A DNA stretch of 64,000 bases from Closterium sp. NIES-65. Taxonomy: Eukaryota > Streptophyta > Zygnematophyceae > Desmidiales > Closteriaceae. Positions within the stretch are counted from its first letter, which is position 1. Every line of letters begins with the position of its first letter. The stretch is from NCBI GenBank assembly GCA_948144175.1, contig CANXME010002453.1, positions 738,001-802,000 on the forward strand, given 5' to 3'. Of this stretch, positions 1 to 12,700 are shown piece after piece. A model generated the notes under the pieces. That model saw only the letters and a list, made by a program, of their open reading frames with translations, made no database searches and had not been told where the DNA came from. The translations under genes and the position numbers were made by a program.

Positions 1-357
1 ACGTGTGTAAAGCAGTGAGCCTAGCGTTTCTATAGACACAAAACCGCATGCATGGTGCCGGTACCATGTAGGGGTTCAGTTTAGATGGCTGTACAGTGCA
101 TTCACACAATCTAGATGACATGACAAGGAGTGTGGTACTACCGGTAAATGAGGGCCACTGCGCTGCACTGCAGCAGTACTGTTGTGCATCCTGAGGAACG
201 ACCCGCATGGTTTCGAAATTCTTCGCCAGCCCGAATGCACTCCTGTCAAGATTATCAAACTTGTTCAACTCGAGCTACAGGCTTTAAAGTGCTGGACTAC
301 AAAGCGGGTACCCCTATTCATCTCCAAATAACTGGAGTGCCATATTGTCAGACCCTG
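1..357. other. Flanking DNA left of element 1, no gene seen
   Basis: No coding region, RNA gene or clear repeat could be supported here. The last five bases before the retrotransposon (358-362, GATAT) are the left copy of its target-site duplication. Before the insertion this stretch was continuous with the sequence that now starts at 23021. Confidence 0.6.
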
Positions 358-362
358 GATAT

Positions 363-488
363 TGTCAGAACATTATAGCTTATATATTTGTGTAGGCTAT
401 AGTGGGGTATCCCATAGGGGGTACAACCCAATCAGGGTTTCCTATATGTACTCACTTCATTCATAGTTGATTCATTCTCATTCTCACA
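363..488 (+). repeat. 5' LTR of element 1 (126 bp)
   Basis: It begins TGTCAGAACATTATAGC and ends CTCACA, directly followed by the primer-binding site. The same LTR family, with small changes, occurs at 7646-7707 plus 22952-23015, and in elements 5 and 6. For a Copia element it is very short. Confidence 0.93.
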
Positions 489-500
489 TGGTATCAGAGC
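489..500 (+). other. Primer-binding site of element 1
   Basis: TGGTATCAGAGC lies directly after the LTR. This is the usual plant Copia site complementary to the 3' end of initiator tRNA-Met. The other short-LTR elements carry variants: TGGTATAGAGC in elements 2 and 4, TGGTATCGAGC in element 6 and TGGAATCAGAGC in element 5. Confidence 0.92.
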
Positions 501-639
501 AGGTCCCCTCCTAGGGACTGTTCCTTGGGCCCACCGAAGCGCGCCTTGATGCGCGCGTCCCTTTTTTTTTAGCGACCCGTCGGGTCGCACCTAGCGGCTC
601 GTCGCGCCACCCTTACGGCCGCGTCGAGCCGCCTTAGCG

Positions 640-1560
640 GCTGTGGCGCGCCGCCCTTCTCCCGGCCCGTCGCCGCCCTTACCTGCGACTTCGCGCCGCC
701 CCGGCCCGTCGCCGCCCTTACCTGCGGCCTCGCGCCACCCCGGCCCGTCGCCGCCCTTACCTGCGGCCTCGCGCCACCCCGGCCCGTCGCCGCCCTTACC
801 TGCGGCCTCGCGCCACCCCGGCCCGTCGCCGCCCTTACCTGCGGCATCACGCCGCCCTTACCTGCGACTTCGCGCCGCCCCGGCCCGTCGCCACCCTTCC
901 CGCGACGTCGCGCCGCCCTTACCTGCGGCCTCGCGCCACCCCGGCCCGTCGCCGCCCTTACCTACGGCTTCACGCCGCCCTTACCTGCGGCCTCGCGCCG
1001 CCCCAGCCCGTCGCCGCCCTTATCTGCGGCTTTGCGCCGCCCTTTACTGCGGCCTGACCGCCGCCCTTCCTCCCGGCCCCCCACGCCGCCGTCCCGGCCG
1101 CACGCCGCCGTCCCGGCCGCACGCTGCCGTACTGGCCGCACGCCGCCGTCCCGGCCCCCCCACGCCGCCGTCCCGGCCGCACGTCGCCGTCCGAGCCGCA
1201 CGCCGCCTACCCGACCGCACGCCGCCGTCTCGGCCCCCACGCCGCCGTCTCGGCCCCCACGCCGCCCGTACGCCGCTGTGACACGCAGCCGCCCGAGCCG
1301 CCCGTGACACCTGCGCCACCCGAGCCGCCCTGACTCCTGTGCCGCTGAGGAGCCGAGCCGCGCGTGCCGCTGAGGAGCCGGCCGCCTGTGCCGCTGAGGA
1401 CCCGAGCCGCCTGCGCCACGAAGGAGCCGAGCCGCCCGAGCCGCCTGCGCCGCTGAGTGCCCGAGCCGCCCGAGCCGCCTGCGCCGCCCGGGTCACCTGA
1501 GGAGCCGAGCCGCTGGTCCCGCGGAGCTGCTGTTGCTGCTGGGCCGGCCGAGCTGCAGTG
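640..1560 (+). repeat. GC-rich minisatellite leader of element 1
   Basis: Between the LTR and gag lies about 1.1 kb of very GC-rich sequence. From about 660 to 1000 a unit of about 39 bp (containing CGCGCCACCCCGGCCCGTCG) is repeated; further on, shorter CCGAGCCGCC and CGCCGTCCCGGCCGCA units take over. Open frames on both strands here come from base composition, not from a gene. Every short-LTR element in the window has such a leader, each with a different unit. Confidence 0.8.
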
Positions 1561-1626
1561 TTGCCGTGTTGCTGTGCTGCTGAGCTGCCCGACCCGTCTT
1601 GTCTGGTGAGACCGTCGACTGCTGTC

Positions 1627-4600
1627 ATAGCTACCCCTAGTGTCCTAGCTTTTGACGCTGTAGGTCGTGCCATTGACTTTGAGGTCTGGGTCGATGACCT
1701 GCAGCTGTTCTTGCAGTGCGATAGGGTAGACGACATTTCTCTCTTTGACCTTACCTCTGGCGACGTCCCTGCCCCTGCTGCTGATGCTGACCCCACTGTT
1801 CGCTCCAAGTGGGCCACACACGATGCTGCTGCACGTCTTGCTGTGCGTCGCCACCTCCCTACCTCTGAGCGTGCACACTTTAGTCAGTACAAGAGTGCTC
1901 AGACCTTGTACGACGCTGTAGTTGCGCGCTACTCCTCCCCTGCCACTGCTGCACTGAGCCGTCTCATGCTACCGTACCTCTTCCCTGACCTTGCTGCCTT
2001 TCCCACAGTCGCTGACCTCATTACGCACCTCCGCAATAGTGACACTCGCTACCGCGCTGCGCTTCCTGCTGACTTCTGTGCCAAGAACCCCCCCCCCCCA
2101 TGTACATCACTCTCTACTTCATAGTCATTCGTCTCCCTGACTCCCTTCGTGTAGTTAGGGACCACTTTCTCTCGGTCTGTCCCACCACTCTTACTGTAGA
2201 CCTCCTCGAGAAGTCCCTCCTAGAGGCCGAGAAGAGCATAGTCGCTGTAGGGGCCTCTCGTGGTGACCCTCGCACCCCCATCTTTGAGGGGTGTTCTCCT
2301 TCCCCCCTGTTGCCCTCTGTCGCCTCTACTGCTGCGGCCGACCTCGTTGGTCTTGAGTCGGACGGTGCGGCGTCTGCCCCTAGCGGGAGACGCCGTCCTG
2401 GCAAGGGCAAGGGGGGCAAGGGCGCGGGTGGAACTAGCGGGGGCGGTTGCGGTGGAGGTGAGGGCGGCGGGGGGAGTGGGGGTGGCGGTGGAGGTGGTGG
2501 CGGGGGTGGGGGTACTAGTGGCGCCAGTGGAGGCGGAGGTGGCGGCGGCGGTGGCGGTGGGAGCGGAGGTGGCGGAGGTGGCGGCGGTGGAGGCAGAGGC
2601 GGAGGTGGCGGTGGTGGAGGTGGTCGGAGCGGCGCTTCGCAACGGAGCAGCACTGGGGGTGGTCAGCGCCAGCAGCAACAGCAGCAGCAGCGTTCTCGCG
2701 ACGTCCCCACCCCTCAGCAGCTCCGTGAGTGGTACACGCAGCGTCAGCGTGGTGGGGGTTTTGGTCCCTGCACCTACGTCCTTCGCACTGGCGACCGCGC
2801 TGGAGAGCAGTGTGGGGGTACCCACACCACCCAGCGCTGCTTTGGCCGCCTGACGGACGCTTGGCGCCAGCAGTTCCCGGAGGCCGCGGAGATCCCCCGC
2901 TGGGAAGAGATGTCTAGGGCTGGTGTAGCTATCTTTGATCTTGACTTTGATGCTATCCTTGCTGCCATGTATGCTGTGACTATTAGTGATGAGGGTGACT
3001 GTTACCGGTGTTTCCCGCCTGACCCGGGCATTGGTACTGCTGCTCTAGGTGCTAGTGAGGCTACTGCTCTAGGTGCCAGTGCGTCTGTGCTCTCAGGTAC
3101 TGGTGAGTCTGCGCTCTCAGGTACTAGTGAGTCTGCGCTCTCAGGTACTGCGTCGGCTTCAGCCTCCCACACCTTCACCCTTGACTCTGGGGCGTCTCGC
3201 TCCTTCTTTCGGGACCGCACCACACTCACGCCGCTTAGTCGGCCGGTTGCGGTGTCCCTGGCTGACCCCTCTGGGGGTCCTGTCCTGTCTCGCTTCTCCA
3301 CAGTCCTCCCGTGTCCTGCGGCTCCCTCTGGCACCCTGTCTAGTCTCTACCTCCCCTCGTTCTCTACGAACCTGGTGAGTGGTGCTGACCTACAGGATGC
3401 GGGTGTCCACCAGTTCACTCCTGCTCGTCAGCGGGTGACGCACTGCACAGAGGCTAGCACAGGTCGCCACCTGGCTACGTTTACACGTCAGCCAGGGTCG
3501 AGCCTGTACACACTTACCACTGCTTCTCCTCCCGTTGCTGAGTCTGGTAGGGTCCCTGCGTCTGGTCAGGTGTTTGCTGCAGCGTCCAGGTCTGGTCCTG
3601 AGTCTGCCCCCTGTTCGTGTCGTCGCCTGTCTCACGAGACTCTCCTCTGGCACCACCGCCTTGGTCACCCCTCTCTGCTTCGGCTCAGAGGCATGGCCTC
3701 CTGTCTTCTTGTGTCTGGTCTCCCCCGGTCCCTCCCTCCCCTTCCTCAGGGCCCTGGCCCTGCCTGTGTCTCCTGTGTCGAGGGGCGCCAGCGTGCTGCC
3801 CCTCACTCCTCCCAGTTTCCTCCGACAGAGGCCCCGTTGCAGACTCTTCACATGGACGTGAAGGGCCCTGCCCGCGTCCGTGGACTAGGTCACGAGCGCT
3901 ACTTCCTGTTGGTGGTTGACGACTACTCGCGTTACACCACAGTCTTCCCCTTGCGCAGCAAGGGTGATGTCACTGAGGTGCTGATCGACTGGATCCGCGC
4001 AGCTCGTCTCCAGCTCAGGCAGAGCTTTGGCTCGGACTTTCCTGTTCTGCGTCTGCACTCGGACAGAGGCGGAGAGTTCTCCTTTGGCCTTCTGCGTGCC
4101 TACTGTCGTGCGCGAGGCATCCGTCAGACCTTCACGCTTCCGGACTCACCGCAGCAAAATGGGATTGCAGAGCGCCGCTTTGGCATGGTCATGGACGTCG
4201 CTCGTACGTCTATGATGCATGCGGCTGCCCCTCATTTTCTATGGCCGTTTGCGGTCAGGTACGCGGCGCATCAGATCAACCTTCACCCCAGGGTCTCCAG
4301 GCCGGAGACCTCCCCAGCCCTGCTGTGGACGGGGAAGGTTGGCGATGCGTCGGCGTTCCGGGTCTGGGGATCTCGGGCGTTTGTCCGCGACTTGTCTGCG
4401 GACAAGCTGTCCCCTCGCGCTGCTCCCTGCGTCTTCCTGGGGTTCCCCCCCGACGCCCCTGGGTGGCAGTTCTACCACCCCACCTCTCGCCGTGTTCTGT
4501 CCTCCCAGGACGTCACGTTCGACGAGTCGGTACCCTACTACCGCCTCTTCCCCTACCGCACTCCGTCCATTCCCCCGCCCCCGCTCTTCCTTGTACCAGG

Positions 4601-7429
4601 TCCCCCCCCGGTAGACCCCCTCCCCCCTCAGGGTCCTGCCCCTTCAGGTGTATCCCAGGTAGACGCAGTTGAGCCTGTCGAGGTCACTGGTGACTCTGGT
4701 GCTGCTGAGGGTACTGAGCCTAGGGGTGCTGAGACTGGGGGTGCTGAGCCTGGGGGTGCTGGGCCTGGGGGTGCGGAGCCTGGGGGTGCTGAGCTTGGGG
4801 GTGCTGAGCCTGGGGGTGCTGAGCCTGGGGGTGCTGGGCCTGGGGGTGCGGAGCCTGGGGGTGCTGGGTCTGGGGGTGCTGAGCCTGGGGGTGCTACGCC
4901 TGGAGGTGCCTTGCCTGGGGGTGCTCGGTCTGGGGGTGCTGAGCCTGGAGGTGCTCCGCCTGGAGGTTCTCCGGGTGCTTAGTCTCGCCGGGAGCCACTC
5001 TCTCCACAGGAGCTGCGCCAGTTGTTTGCCCAACGCTGGAGCCGTGCTCCTGGTGCTGCTGGAGGTTCTGGAGCTGCTGGAGGTATTGCTGGAGGTGCTG
5101 CTGGAGCGTGTACTCCTGATGGGGGTCCTGGTACTGTCCCTGCTGTTTCTGGCGTCGCCACGCGGCCTCGACCGTACTTCGTTCCACTCCTGCAGCAGGT
5201 TCTTGGTCTTACACCTTCTACTGGTCCTCCTCCCCCTCCCTTAGAGGGTCCACAGCCTGTCCAGTCACAGTCACAGCTACAGCCTGCCTCCCCTTTGCCT
5301 GATCCTTCTCCCTACGCTGGTCCTACTGGAGGTCTTACTGAGCGTCGTGAGCCTGCGTCTCGTCCTGCGTCGCCTGTTCGTGCTGCGCGCGCTAGTGGTC
5401 GCGGTTCGCGTCAGCGTCCTCCTCCTGTCCCTGGCACGCACCGGATGTCTCTGCGTCCGTCTACTGCTCCTCTGCGTGCCCCTTTGCCTTCTCCTCCTGC
5501 GTCCTCTCTTCCTACTCTTGCCGACCCGGAGTCGGACTCTCTTCGTGCTGACAGTCCTACTGTCACGCGTCTCCTTGCTACTGCCGTCACTGACCTTCTT
5601 TCGAGTCTTCTGCTGCGTCTGCCCTTGTTACTGAGCTCGTCGACTTTGCTGCTCGCTGTCGTCTAGACTACGCTGCTAGTCTTGTCGCTGAGTTTGAGTC
5701 TGTCTGTCCTCCGTCCGTCGGGGGTGAGTGTGCCCTTGGCACGGACGTCCTTGAGGACAGGCAGGAGGAGTTCCAGTGTCTGGCAGCCGCTTCACCTCAT
5801 CTCGTGTCTGTACTGCTCACCCCTGAGGGAGACCCGGATACACTTGACATCCCGACTCCGCGCTCTTACGCGGAGACAATAGAGGGTCCCTACTCCTCTC
5901 AGTGGCAGGCAGCTATGGATGCAGAGATGGCTTCCTGGAAGTCCACAGGCACCTACGTTGACGCTGTCCCCCCTCCTGGGGCGAACATTGTCAGTGGCAT
6001 GTGGATCTTCAGGGTGAAGCGGCCACCGGGTTCTCCGCCTGTCTTCAAGGCGCGTTACGTGGCTCGTGGCTTCAGTCAGCGGCAGGGAGTTGACTACTTT
6101 CAGACCTTCTTCCCCACCCCGAAGATGACCACTCTTCGAGTACTGCTGCACGTTGCTGCTCACCGTGACTACGAGCTGCACTCTCTCGACTTCAGCACTG
6201 CTTTCTTGCAGGGCAGCCTGCACGAGGAGATCTGGCTGCGCCGCCCACCTGGCTTCACTGGGACTTTCCCTCCTGGTACCCAGTGGAGTCTCCGGCGTCC
6301 AGTCTACGGTCTTCGCCAGGCGCCACGTGAGTGGCACGACACATTGAGGACTACGCTGGCGGCACTTGGGTTTGCTCCTTCTACTGCCGACCCGTCGTTG
6401 TTTCTGCGCACCGACACCTCTCTGCCGCCGTTCTACATCCTCGTGTACGTCGACGACTTGGTCTTTGCCACAGCTGACACTGCTGGACTCGCCTACGTGA
6501 AGTCCGAGCTGCAGAAGAGACACACGTGCACAGACCTGGGTGAACTGCGCAGCTACCTTGGCTTGCAGATCACCCGGGACAGAGCACGCCGCACCATTAC
6601 CCTAACTTAGTCACACATGGTGCAGCAGGTCCTTCAGCGCTTCGGCTTCACGTACTCCTCGCCTCAGGCCACTCCTCTGCCTACTCGCCACTCACTCTCA
6701 GCTCTGCCTTCGGATGAGTCCGTAGAGTCGAGTGGCCCGTATCCAGAGCTTGTCGGTTGCCTCATGTACCTGATGACCTGCACACGACCTGACCTTGCAT
6801 ACCCTCTTAGCATTCTCGCACGCTATGTTGCTGCTGGGAGACATCGACCAGAGCACATGGCTGCAGCGAAGAGGGTGTTGCGCTACTTGTGCAGTACGTC
6901 GGGCATGGGGCTAGTGCTTGGAGGGCGGAGTCCAATCGTCCTCACTGGGCACGCGGACGCTTCTTGGGCTGACGACCAGGCTACACAGCGGTCGTCACAG
7001 GGTTACACCTTCAGTCTTGGTTCCGGCTCTGTTTCGTGGCGGGCTACCCGCTCGTCTTCTGTTCTCGGCTCCAGTTGTGAGGCTGAGATCTACGCCGGGG
7101 CTATGGCTGCCCAGGAGCTTCGCTGGCTCACCTACCTGCTGATCGACCTTGGAGAGCCGCCTCGTTCTCCTCCAGTCCTGTAAGTAGACAACAAGGCCAT
7201 GCTGGCCTTGTGTCGAGAGCAGCGTCTGGAGCACAGGACAAAGCACATTGCTCTCTGCTACTTTCTTGCTCGTGAGCTACAGCAGCGTGGACAGTTGCGG
7301 CTTGCGTACGTGGCCTCTGAGGCCAACACTGCTGATGTCTTCACCAAGGCACTTGCGCCTTGTGATCATCAGCGCTTCTGCACTCAGCTGGGTCTTGTGC
7401 CTGTCTTGCCTCACTTGCTCTCTTCTTGA
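1627..7429 (+). pseudogene. Copia gag-pol polyprotein of element 1, degenerate
   Basis: Translation follows the intact polyprotein of element 2 throughout. The expected start codon is ATA (1627-1629). The gag frame shifts at a run of 12 C (2088-2099; element 2 has 10) just before an internal ATG at 2100. The second frame holds the Gly-rich tract, a Cys/His motif, protease (LDSGAS), the HHCC region and the integrase core, then meets TAG at 4980. A lost C near 5597 shifts the frame again. RT with YVDD follows; TAG near 6608 replaces Gln and TAA near 7181 replaces Tyr in RNase H. The homologous frame ends at 7429. With two frameshifts, three stops and no ATG it cannot encode an active polyprotein, although its RNA might still be packaged in trans. 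Confidence 0.92.
4730..4980 (+). repeat. Coding 15-bp minisatellite between integrase and RT (element 1)
   Basis: Units close to GAGCCTGGGGGTGCT repeat about 16 times and encode a Gly-Gly-Ala-Glu-Pro linker. The same linker, with different copy number and order, occurs at the same place in elements 2 (about 19790-20050), 5 (about 40290-40530, minus strand) and 6 (about 47000-47210). Element 4 has a related tract. Confidence 0.85.
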
Positions 7430-7645
7430 CCTTGCTTGTACTTTCACATATATATACTCTTGCTCTTGCTTGCTTAGCCTCTTATCTATATATATATATG
7501 TGATCTTGCATGTGAAATGGCCCTTTTGGCCTTTGAACTTGTGCTCGGAATGTGTGGTGACTTTGTGATCCACCCTGAGCTTTGCTTTGCTTTGCTTGAC
7601 TGGTCTTGTGACCCCTTGTTCTCCCCCACTTTGCCTATGGGGGTG

Positions 7646-7707
7646 TGTCAGAACATTATAGCTTATATATTTATGTAGGCTATAGTGGGGTATCCCATAG
7701 GGGGTAC
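7646..7707 (+). repeat. 3' LTR of element 1, first half
   Basis: Sixty-two bases match the first half of the LTR at 363-424, with one difference seen. A short purine stretch (TATGGGGGTG) lies just before it. The match stops exactly where element 2 begins; its last five bases GGTAC (7703-7707) are the left copy of the duplication made by element 2. Confidence 0.94.
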
Positions 7708-7839
7708 TGTCAAACATTATATATGTTATGCTTGTGTAGGCTACAGTGGGTTAGCCTATAGGGGGTACACAATTCTAGGGTTTACTACTTGTACTCATTT
7801 CACTTCTAGTTCATTCATTCCTGTTCGCTTATTCTCACA
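7708..7839 (+). repeat. 5' LTR of element 2 (132 bp)
   Basis: It starts TGTCAAACATTATATATG, ends CTTATTCTCACA and is followed by the primer-binding site TGGTATAGAGC (7840-7850). That site differs from the usual Copia one by a missing C after TGGTAT. Confidence 0.94.
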
Positions 7840-7850
7840 TGGTATAGAGC

Positions 7851-8570
7851 GGGTCCTTCTAAGGACCATTTTTTTTTTTGGGCCCACCGAAGCGCCCCCC
7901 GAGGCGCGATTTTTTTTTAGCGACCCCTCGGGTCGCCATTTCCCTTGCGGCCCCGCCGCCTTCACTGACGCGGCCCCGCCGCCCTCTCTGACGGGGCCCC
8001 GCCGCCGGCCCTTACGCGGCCCCGTCGCCGGCTCTCACGCGGCCCCGCCGCCGGCTCTGTCGCGGCCCCGCCCCGGCCTTTACGCGGCCCCGCCGCCTGC
8101 TCTCACGCGGCCCCGCCCCGGCTCCTTCGCGGCCCCGCCGCCTGCTCTCGCGCGGCCCCGCCCCGGCTTCTACGCGGCCCCGCCTCGGCTTTCACGCGGC
8201 CCCGCCAACGGCTTTGTCGCGGCCCCGCCCATGCCCTTACGCGGCCCCGCCGCCTGCTCTCACGCGGCCCCGCCCCGGCTCCTTCGCGGCCCCGCCACCT
8301 GCTCTCGCGCGGCCCCGCCCCGGCTTCTACGCGGCCCCGCCCCGGCTTTCACGCGGCCCCGCCGACGGCTCTATCGCGGCCCCGCCCAGGCCCTTACGCG
8401 GCCCCGCCGCCTGCTCTCACGCGGCCCCGCCCCGGCTCCTTCGCGGCCCCGCCGCCTACTCTCCCGCGGCCCAGCCGCCTGCTCTCTTACGGCCCCACAG
8501 CCGGCCCTGACGCGGCCCCTGCCCCGGCTCTCACGCGGCCCCGCCCCGGCTCTCTTACGGCCCCTCCGCC
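7851..8570 (+). repeat. GC-rich minisatellite leader of element 2, left part
   Basis: Repeats of CGCGGCCCCGCCCCGGCT and CGCGGCCCCGCCGCCTGCTC type fill this stretch. After the insertion of element 3 the same repeat resumes at 16142 and runs to about 16640. CCGCC at 8566-8570 is the left copy of the duplication made by element 3. Confidence 0.82.
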
Positions 8571-9678
8571 TGCGGAGATAACTGCAGCAACGGGAGCTAG
8601 GCTACCGGCTAGGCACGTGTGCTCGTGTGATCTCTGCGTTCTCTGTTCCTTAGTCGTTTTCCTTGTGCACACACTACTTGCTAGTTCACGGGGAAAATTG
8701 GCAAGAGTTTCACTAGGAAAGTTCAGAACAATGGTACAATGAAGTTGGCAATGCAAGACTACATCAGGGCTAGCATTCAGGTCGGCCAACTGGCAGCGCA
8801 GCTTGGTCGACCGCGTTCCAGCACGGCTTGGTCGACCGAACTCCAGCAAGGCAAGGTCGACGGCGTGCCAGCGTTGCTCACGCAGGACAGCAGTGCACCC
8901 GCTTCGCAGGTGTGCGTAGCCGATTGGCGTGCAGAGTCCCGTTACCTGCACAGCGCACACTCCACGTCAACCTTGAGCTGACGACTGCCTCTGGCCCGCC
9001 ACGACGACCTCGGGATACCACCACTGAGGTCGTGCTCGCCAACTTCGCCTGGGCGACCGTCGCACTCCTTCGCAGCACTTCGTCACCCAGGTAACCTGGT
9101 CGACCAGGCTACCACGTCGACCAGCAGCTCCCGTACGTGCCCGTCGACCTCCCAAGTCGACGACCACCTCCACGTCGACCTCACTAGGTCGACGACACCA
9201 TCGGTCGACCTCCTCCAGGTCGACATCCCCTCTGGTCGACCAACTCCACGTCGACCAGCACTCCTGGTCGACCTGCTCCTCGTCGACCAGCACAGTCGTC
9301 GGCCGACCACCCACGTCGGCCACCCGAAGCTGGCGTCACAAAGTTGACGCCCAGCTACTCGATGCCCAACTGCTCGGCGTCCTGAGTCGAGGTCGACGTC
9401 GGCCCCTCCTTCGTCGACCACCAGGTCCAGTCGACCACTAACAGGTCGACTAGCAGTCCGTTAGCCGATTGCCGAAGTCGGCTTCAACGTCCTCTGCAGG
9501 TCGACTCCCAAGTCGGCGCCACCCTAAAGTTGGCGCCCGTGCAGTGATCCCCCGTGCAGGTCGACCTCCTCGTCGACCAGCTCACCCACTGCTGCAGGTC
9601 GGCTGCTCCCCTCACACCCGACCATACAGTCGGCTCCGCCCAAGCGAGGACGGGGCCAACACCCAACTCCCGTTGACA
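8571..9678 (-). repeat. 3' LTR of element 3
   Basis: Nearly identical to 15028-16136. It contains about twenty GTCGAC hexamers, often extended to the palindrome CTGGTCGACCAG. Small frames here have no family support. Confidence 0.92.
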
Positions 9679-9767
9679 CTCCCCTGCCGCGTTCACGCTT
9701 GGGCACCCAGCCCACACGGCAGTACAGCTTGGAGACTAGCTCGTCGACGTGCAAGAGGGCATGGCAC

Positions 9768-12700
9768 CTACTGCTGCACGTCGTTGCCGCCGTCGCCCAC
9801 GTCGGCCAAGCGCACTTGGCCGATTGCGACGGAGCACCGGTTGAAAGCCGGATAGTGCAGCGCCTTCGTCAAGAAGTCGGCCGGCTGCTCGGCGGTTGGG
9901 ATGTACTGCAGCGAGAACTTCCCGCGCCTCACCATGTGCTGCAGCCAGGCCTGTCGCCGCTCCATGTGCTTGAGGTTTCCCATCAACCCCATGCCCTCGG
10001 CGACCGTGATGGCCGACTTGTTGTCCACGCGCAGGACAGTCGGCTTCCCGGCGTCCAGTTGCCGGAATTCTGCGAGGAGGAAGCGAAGGCGACGTCCCTC
10101 CTTGCCAGCTTCAGTGGCCGCAACGTACTCCGACTCGGTCGACGACAACGTCGCGCACTTGATGCGCTGGCTCGACCAAGAGACAGCAGCCCCTCCGTAG
10201 ACGAACACGTAGCCACCCGTGCTCGTCCTATTCTGCTTGTCACCGGCGTCGTCGGCGTCCACGTAGCCGACCAGCTCCAGTGAATCAGGTCCACCGCCAA
10301 ACTCCAGGGCGGTGTCACGTGTGTTGGCGAGATAAGCGAGGCAGCGGTCGACCTCGCGCCAGTGCTGGTCGCTCCTCACTGTGAGGCCGCTCCCCAGCTT
10401 GCTGCAGGCGAAGGCGACGTCCGGCCTCGTCGTTGTCGCCGCGAACTGCAGCGAGCCGACCTTCTGCCGGTACTCCTCCTCCTGCCGTTCCTGCGCCTCC
10501 TCGTCATCGAAGGTGAGTTCGGCGTAGGCACCGACCGAGACCGGCGTCTTCGGGGTGCGCCCGGTCTGCTCCTCGTCGAGGAAGCGCCTACGCAGCTTGT
10601 CGACGTAGCCCTGCTGGTGCAACCACAGCTTCCCCGCCGACCTGTCGCGCACGATCTCCAGCCCGAGGTACTTCTGCACCGGCGAGATCGTGCGCAGCTC
10701 GAAGGCGGCTTCCAGCAGCTCCTTCAACTCCTTTAGCAACGCAGCGCTGCTGCTGGCGGCAAGCAGGTCGTCGACGTAGACCAGCACCCAGCAGGCTACT
10801 TCACCCTCGCCGACTTTGTAGTAAAGGGCCTCGTCGACCTGGCTCTTCTTCCACCCGGCGCCGACCAGCACATCGTTGAGCGCCAAGTACCACAACAGCG
10901 GCGACTGCTTCAGCCCGTACAGGCTCTTCAGCAGCTTACACACCCGGCCGGTTCCGTCGTTGAAGTAGTCCGGCTGAGACATGTACAGCACCCGATCGAG
11001 CTTGCTCTGCAGGAAGGCGTTCTTCATGTCGAGCTGCATCAGGTTAAGGTTGAGGACGGCGACGATGCTGAGGAAGATCCTCAGCGTGACGTAGCTGCTC
11101 ACCGGCGCGAACGTCTCGTCGTAGTCGGCACCGTACACCTGTGTGAAGCCCTTCACGACCAGCCTCGCCTTCTCTCGCTCGACGGTGTCGTCGATGTGGT
11201 ACTTCGTCGTCAACACCCACCGGTTCTTCATGACGTTCACCCCCGGCGGGCGTTCGACCAGCTCCCAAGTGCCCATGTTGATGAGGCTCCGAATCTCCTC
11301 CTCCATGGCAGCCTTCACCGCCGGGCCCTTCCAGCTCGCCAGCGCCTCTTTCACCGTCATCGTCGAGATGTCCCAACGGTGCTCGGGGTCAGCTAGCATG
11401 TCGGGGTCGAGCTCCGGAAACTCCTCATCCTCCTCGGCGTCGTCGTACAGCAGGTCGTCGTCATCGTCCACGTCATACACCGTGGTGAAGGCAGCGGGGA
11501 CGAAGAAGTTAGGCGGCCTCCGAAGTCGGCCTGAACGCCGTGGTCCTTGCTGGACCTCCTCGGCGTCTCCTCGATCGTCACTTTTGTCACTGCCCTCGGC
11601 GTCCTGCTGCTCCTCAGCCGGCGTCCCAGCCGACTGCTCCACTGTGGTCGGCTTCCCAGCCGACTTCTCCCCTGTGGTCGGCTCCCCTGCCGACGTCCCG
11701 GTCGCCGACTGCTCCGTGGTCGGCTTCACGACAGCCTGCTCCCTTGTCGGCTGCTGCTCCCCGACCTGCTCCTCCCCTGTCGACTTCAATCCCTCGTCGA
11801 TTCGCCGCTCGTCACGTCGGCCACCGGCGATGCACTTGGCCGGCGCCGAAGGCGGCGTCCCACTACTCCCCTCATCGCCGGAGGCCGACACCGAGGTCAG
11901 CCCACGCAGGTCGGCCACGAGGGGAGGGGCAGGGGCCAGAGGGAGAGGGGTAAAGGGGCGGACGTCCTCAGTAGCAAGCTCACCGACCTCGGCAAGCAGC
12001 GGCAGCGTCGCCGACGAGGTGTCAGAGGGCGGCAAGCGGCCGGACATCGGCCCATGCTCCGTCTTCCACTCGGCCAGCGACAGCTCCTCGTAGAACACCA
12101 CGTCCGACGTGGTGACCACCCGGTCAGTGGCGACGTCAAGGAGCTCCCAGCCCTTGCTCGCCTCTGACACACCAAGGTGTAGGCCCCACTTGGCCTTCGG
12201 CTGCAGCTTCCCACCACGCTGCTGCTCAGGGACAAGGAACTGCGCCATGCAGCCCCACACCCGTGCCAGCGACAAGTCGGGCTTCTTCCCTGTCAGCAGC
12301 TGGTACGGCGTCGTCCCCGGCGGCAGCGTCGACCTCTCAAGGCAGTTGCGGACCCAGACGGCCTGCCGCAGAGCGAGGTGCCACCAGTGGTGCTGCACGC
12401 CCATGTGCAGCAGCATTGTCCGCACCGACTCCACCACCGTCCTCATCTCCCGCTCCGCCATGCCGTTCTGCTGCGGGGTGTATGGGCAGGTCAGGTCGTG
12501 GACGATCCCCTTGCCGTTCACGAAGTCGGTGAACTGCTTCCCGAGGAACTCCCCTCCCCGGTCAGAGCGCAGCATCAGCACCGACTTCTTCGTCCGCCGC
12601 TCAGCCACCGCAAGCCACTGTACGAACGCCTGCAACGCATCGGACTTCTTGGCGACCGGCTTCACCCACACGTAGCGGGTCTTGCGGTCCTTCAGCAGCA

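Noticed and set aside
643-1817. Pro/Arg/Ala-rich frames on both strands in the leader of element 1
   Set aside because: GC-rich tandem repeats produce open frames in all phases; no conservation with the leaders of related elements.
8739-9855. Small frames in the LTRs of element 3 (also 15002-16124)
   Set aside because: They occur in both LTR copies in regulatory sequence; no recognisable domain.
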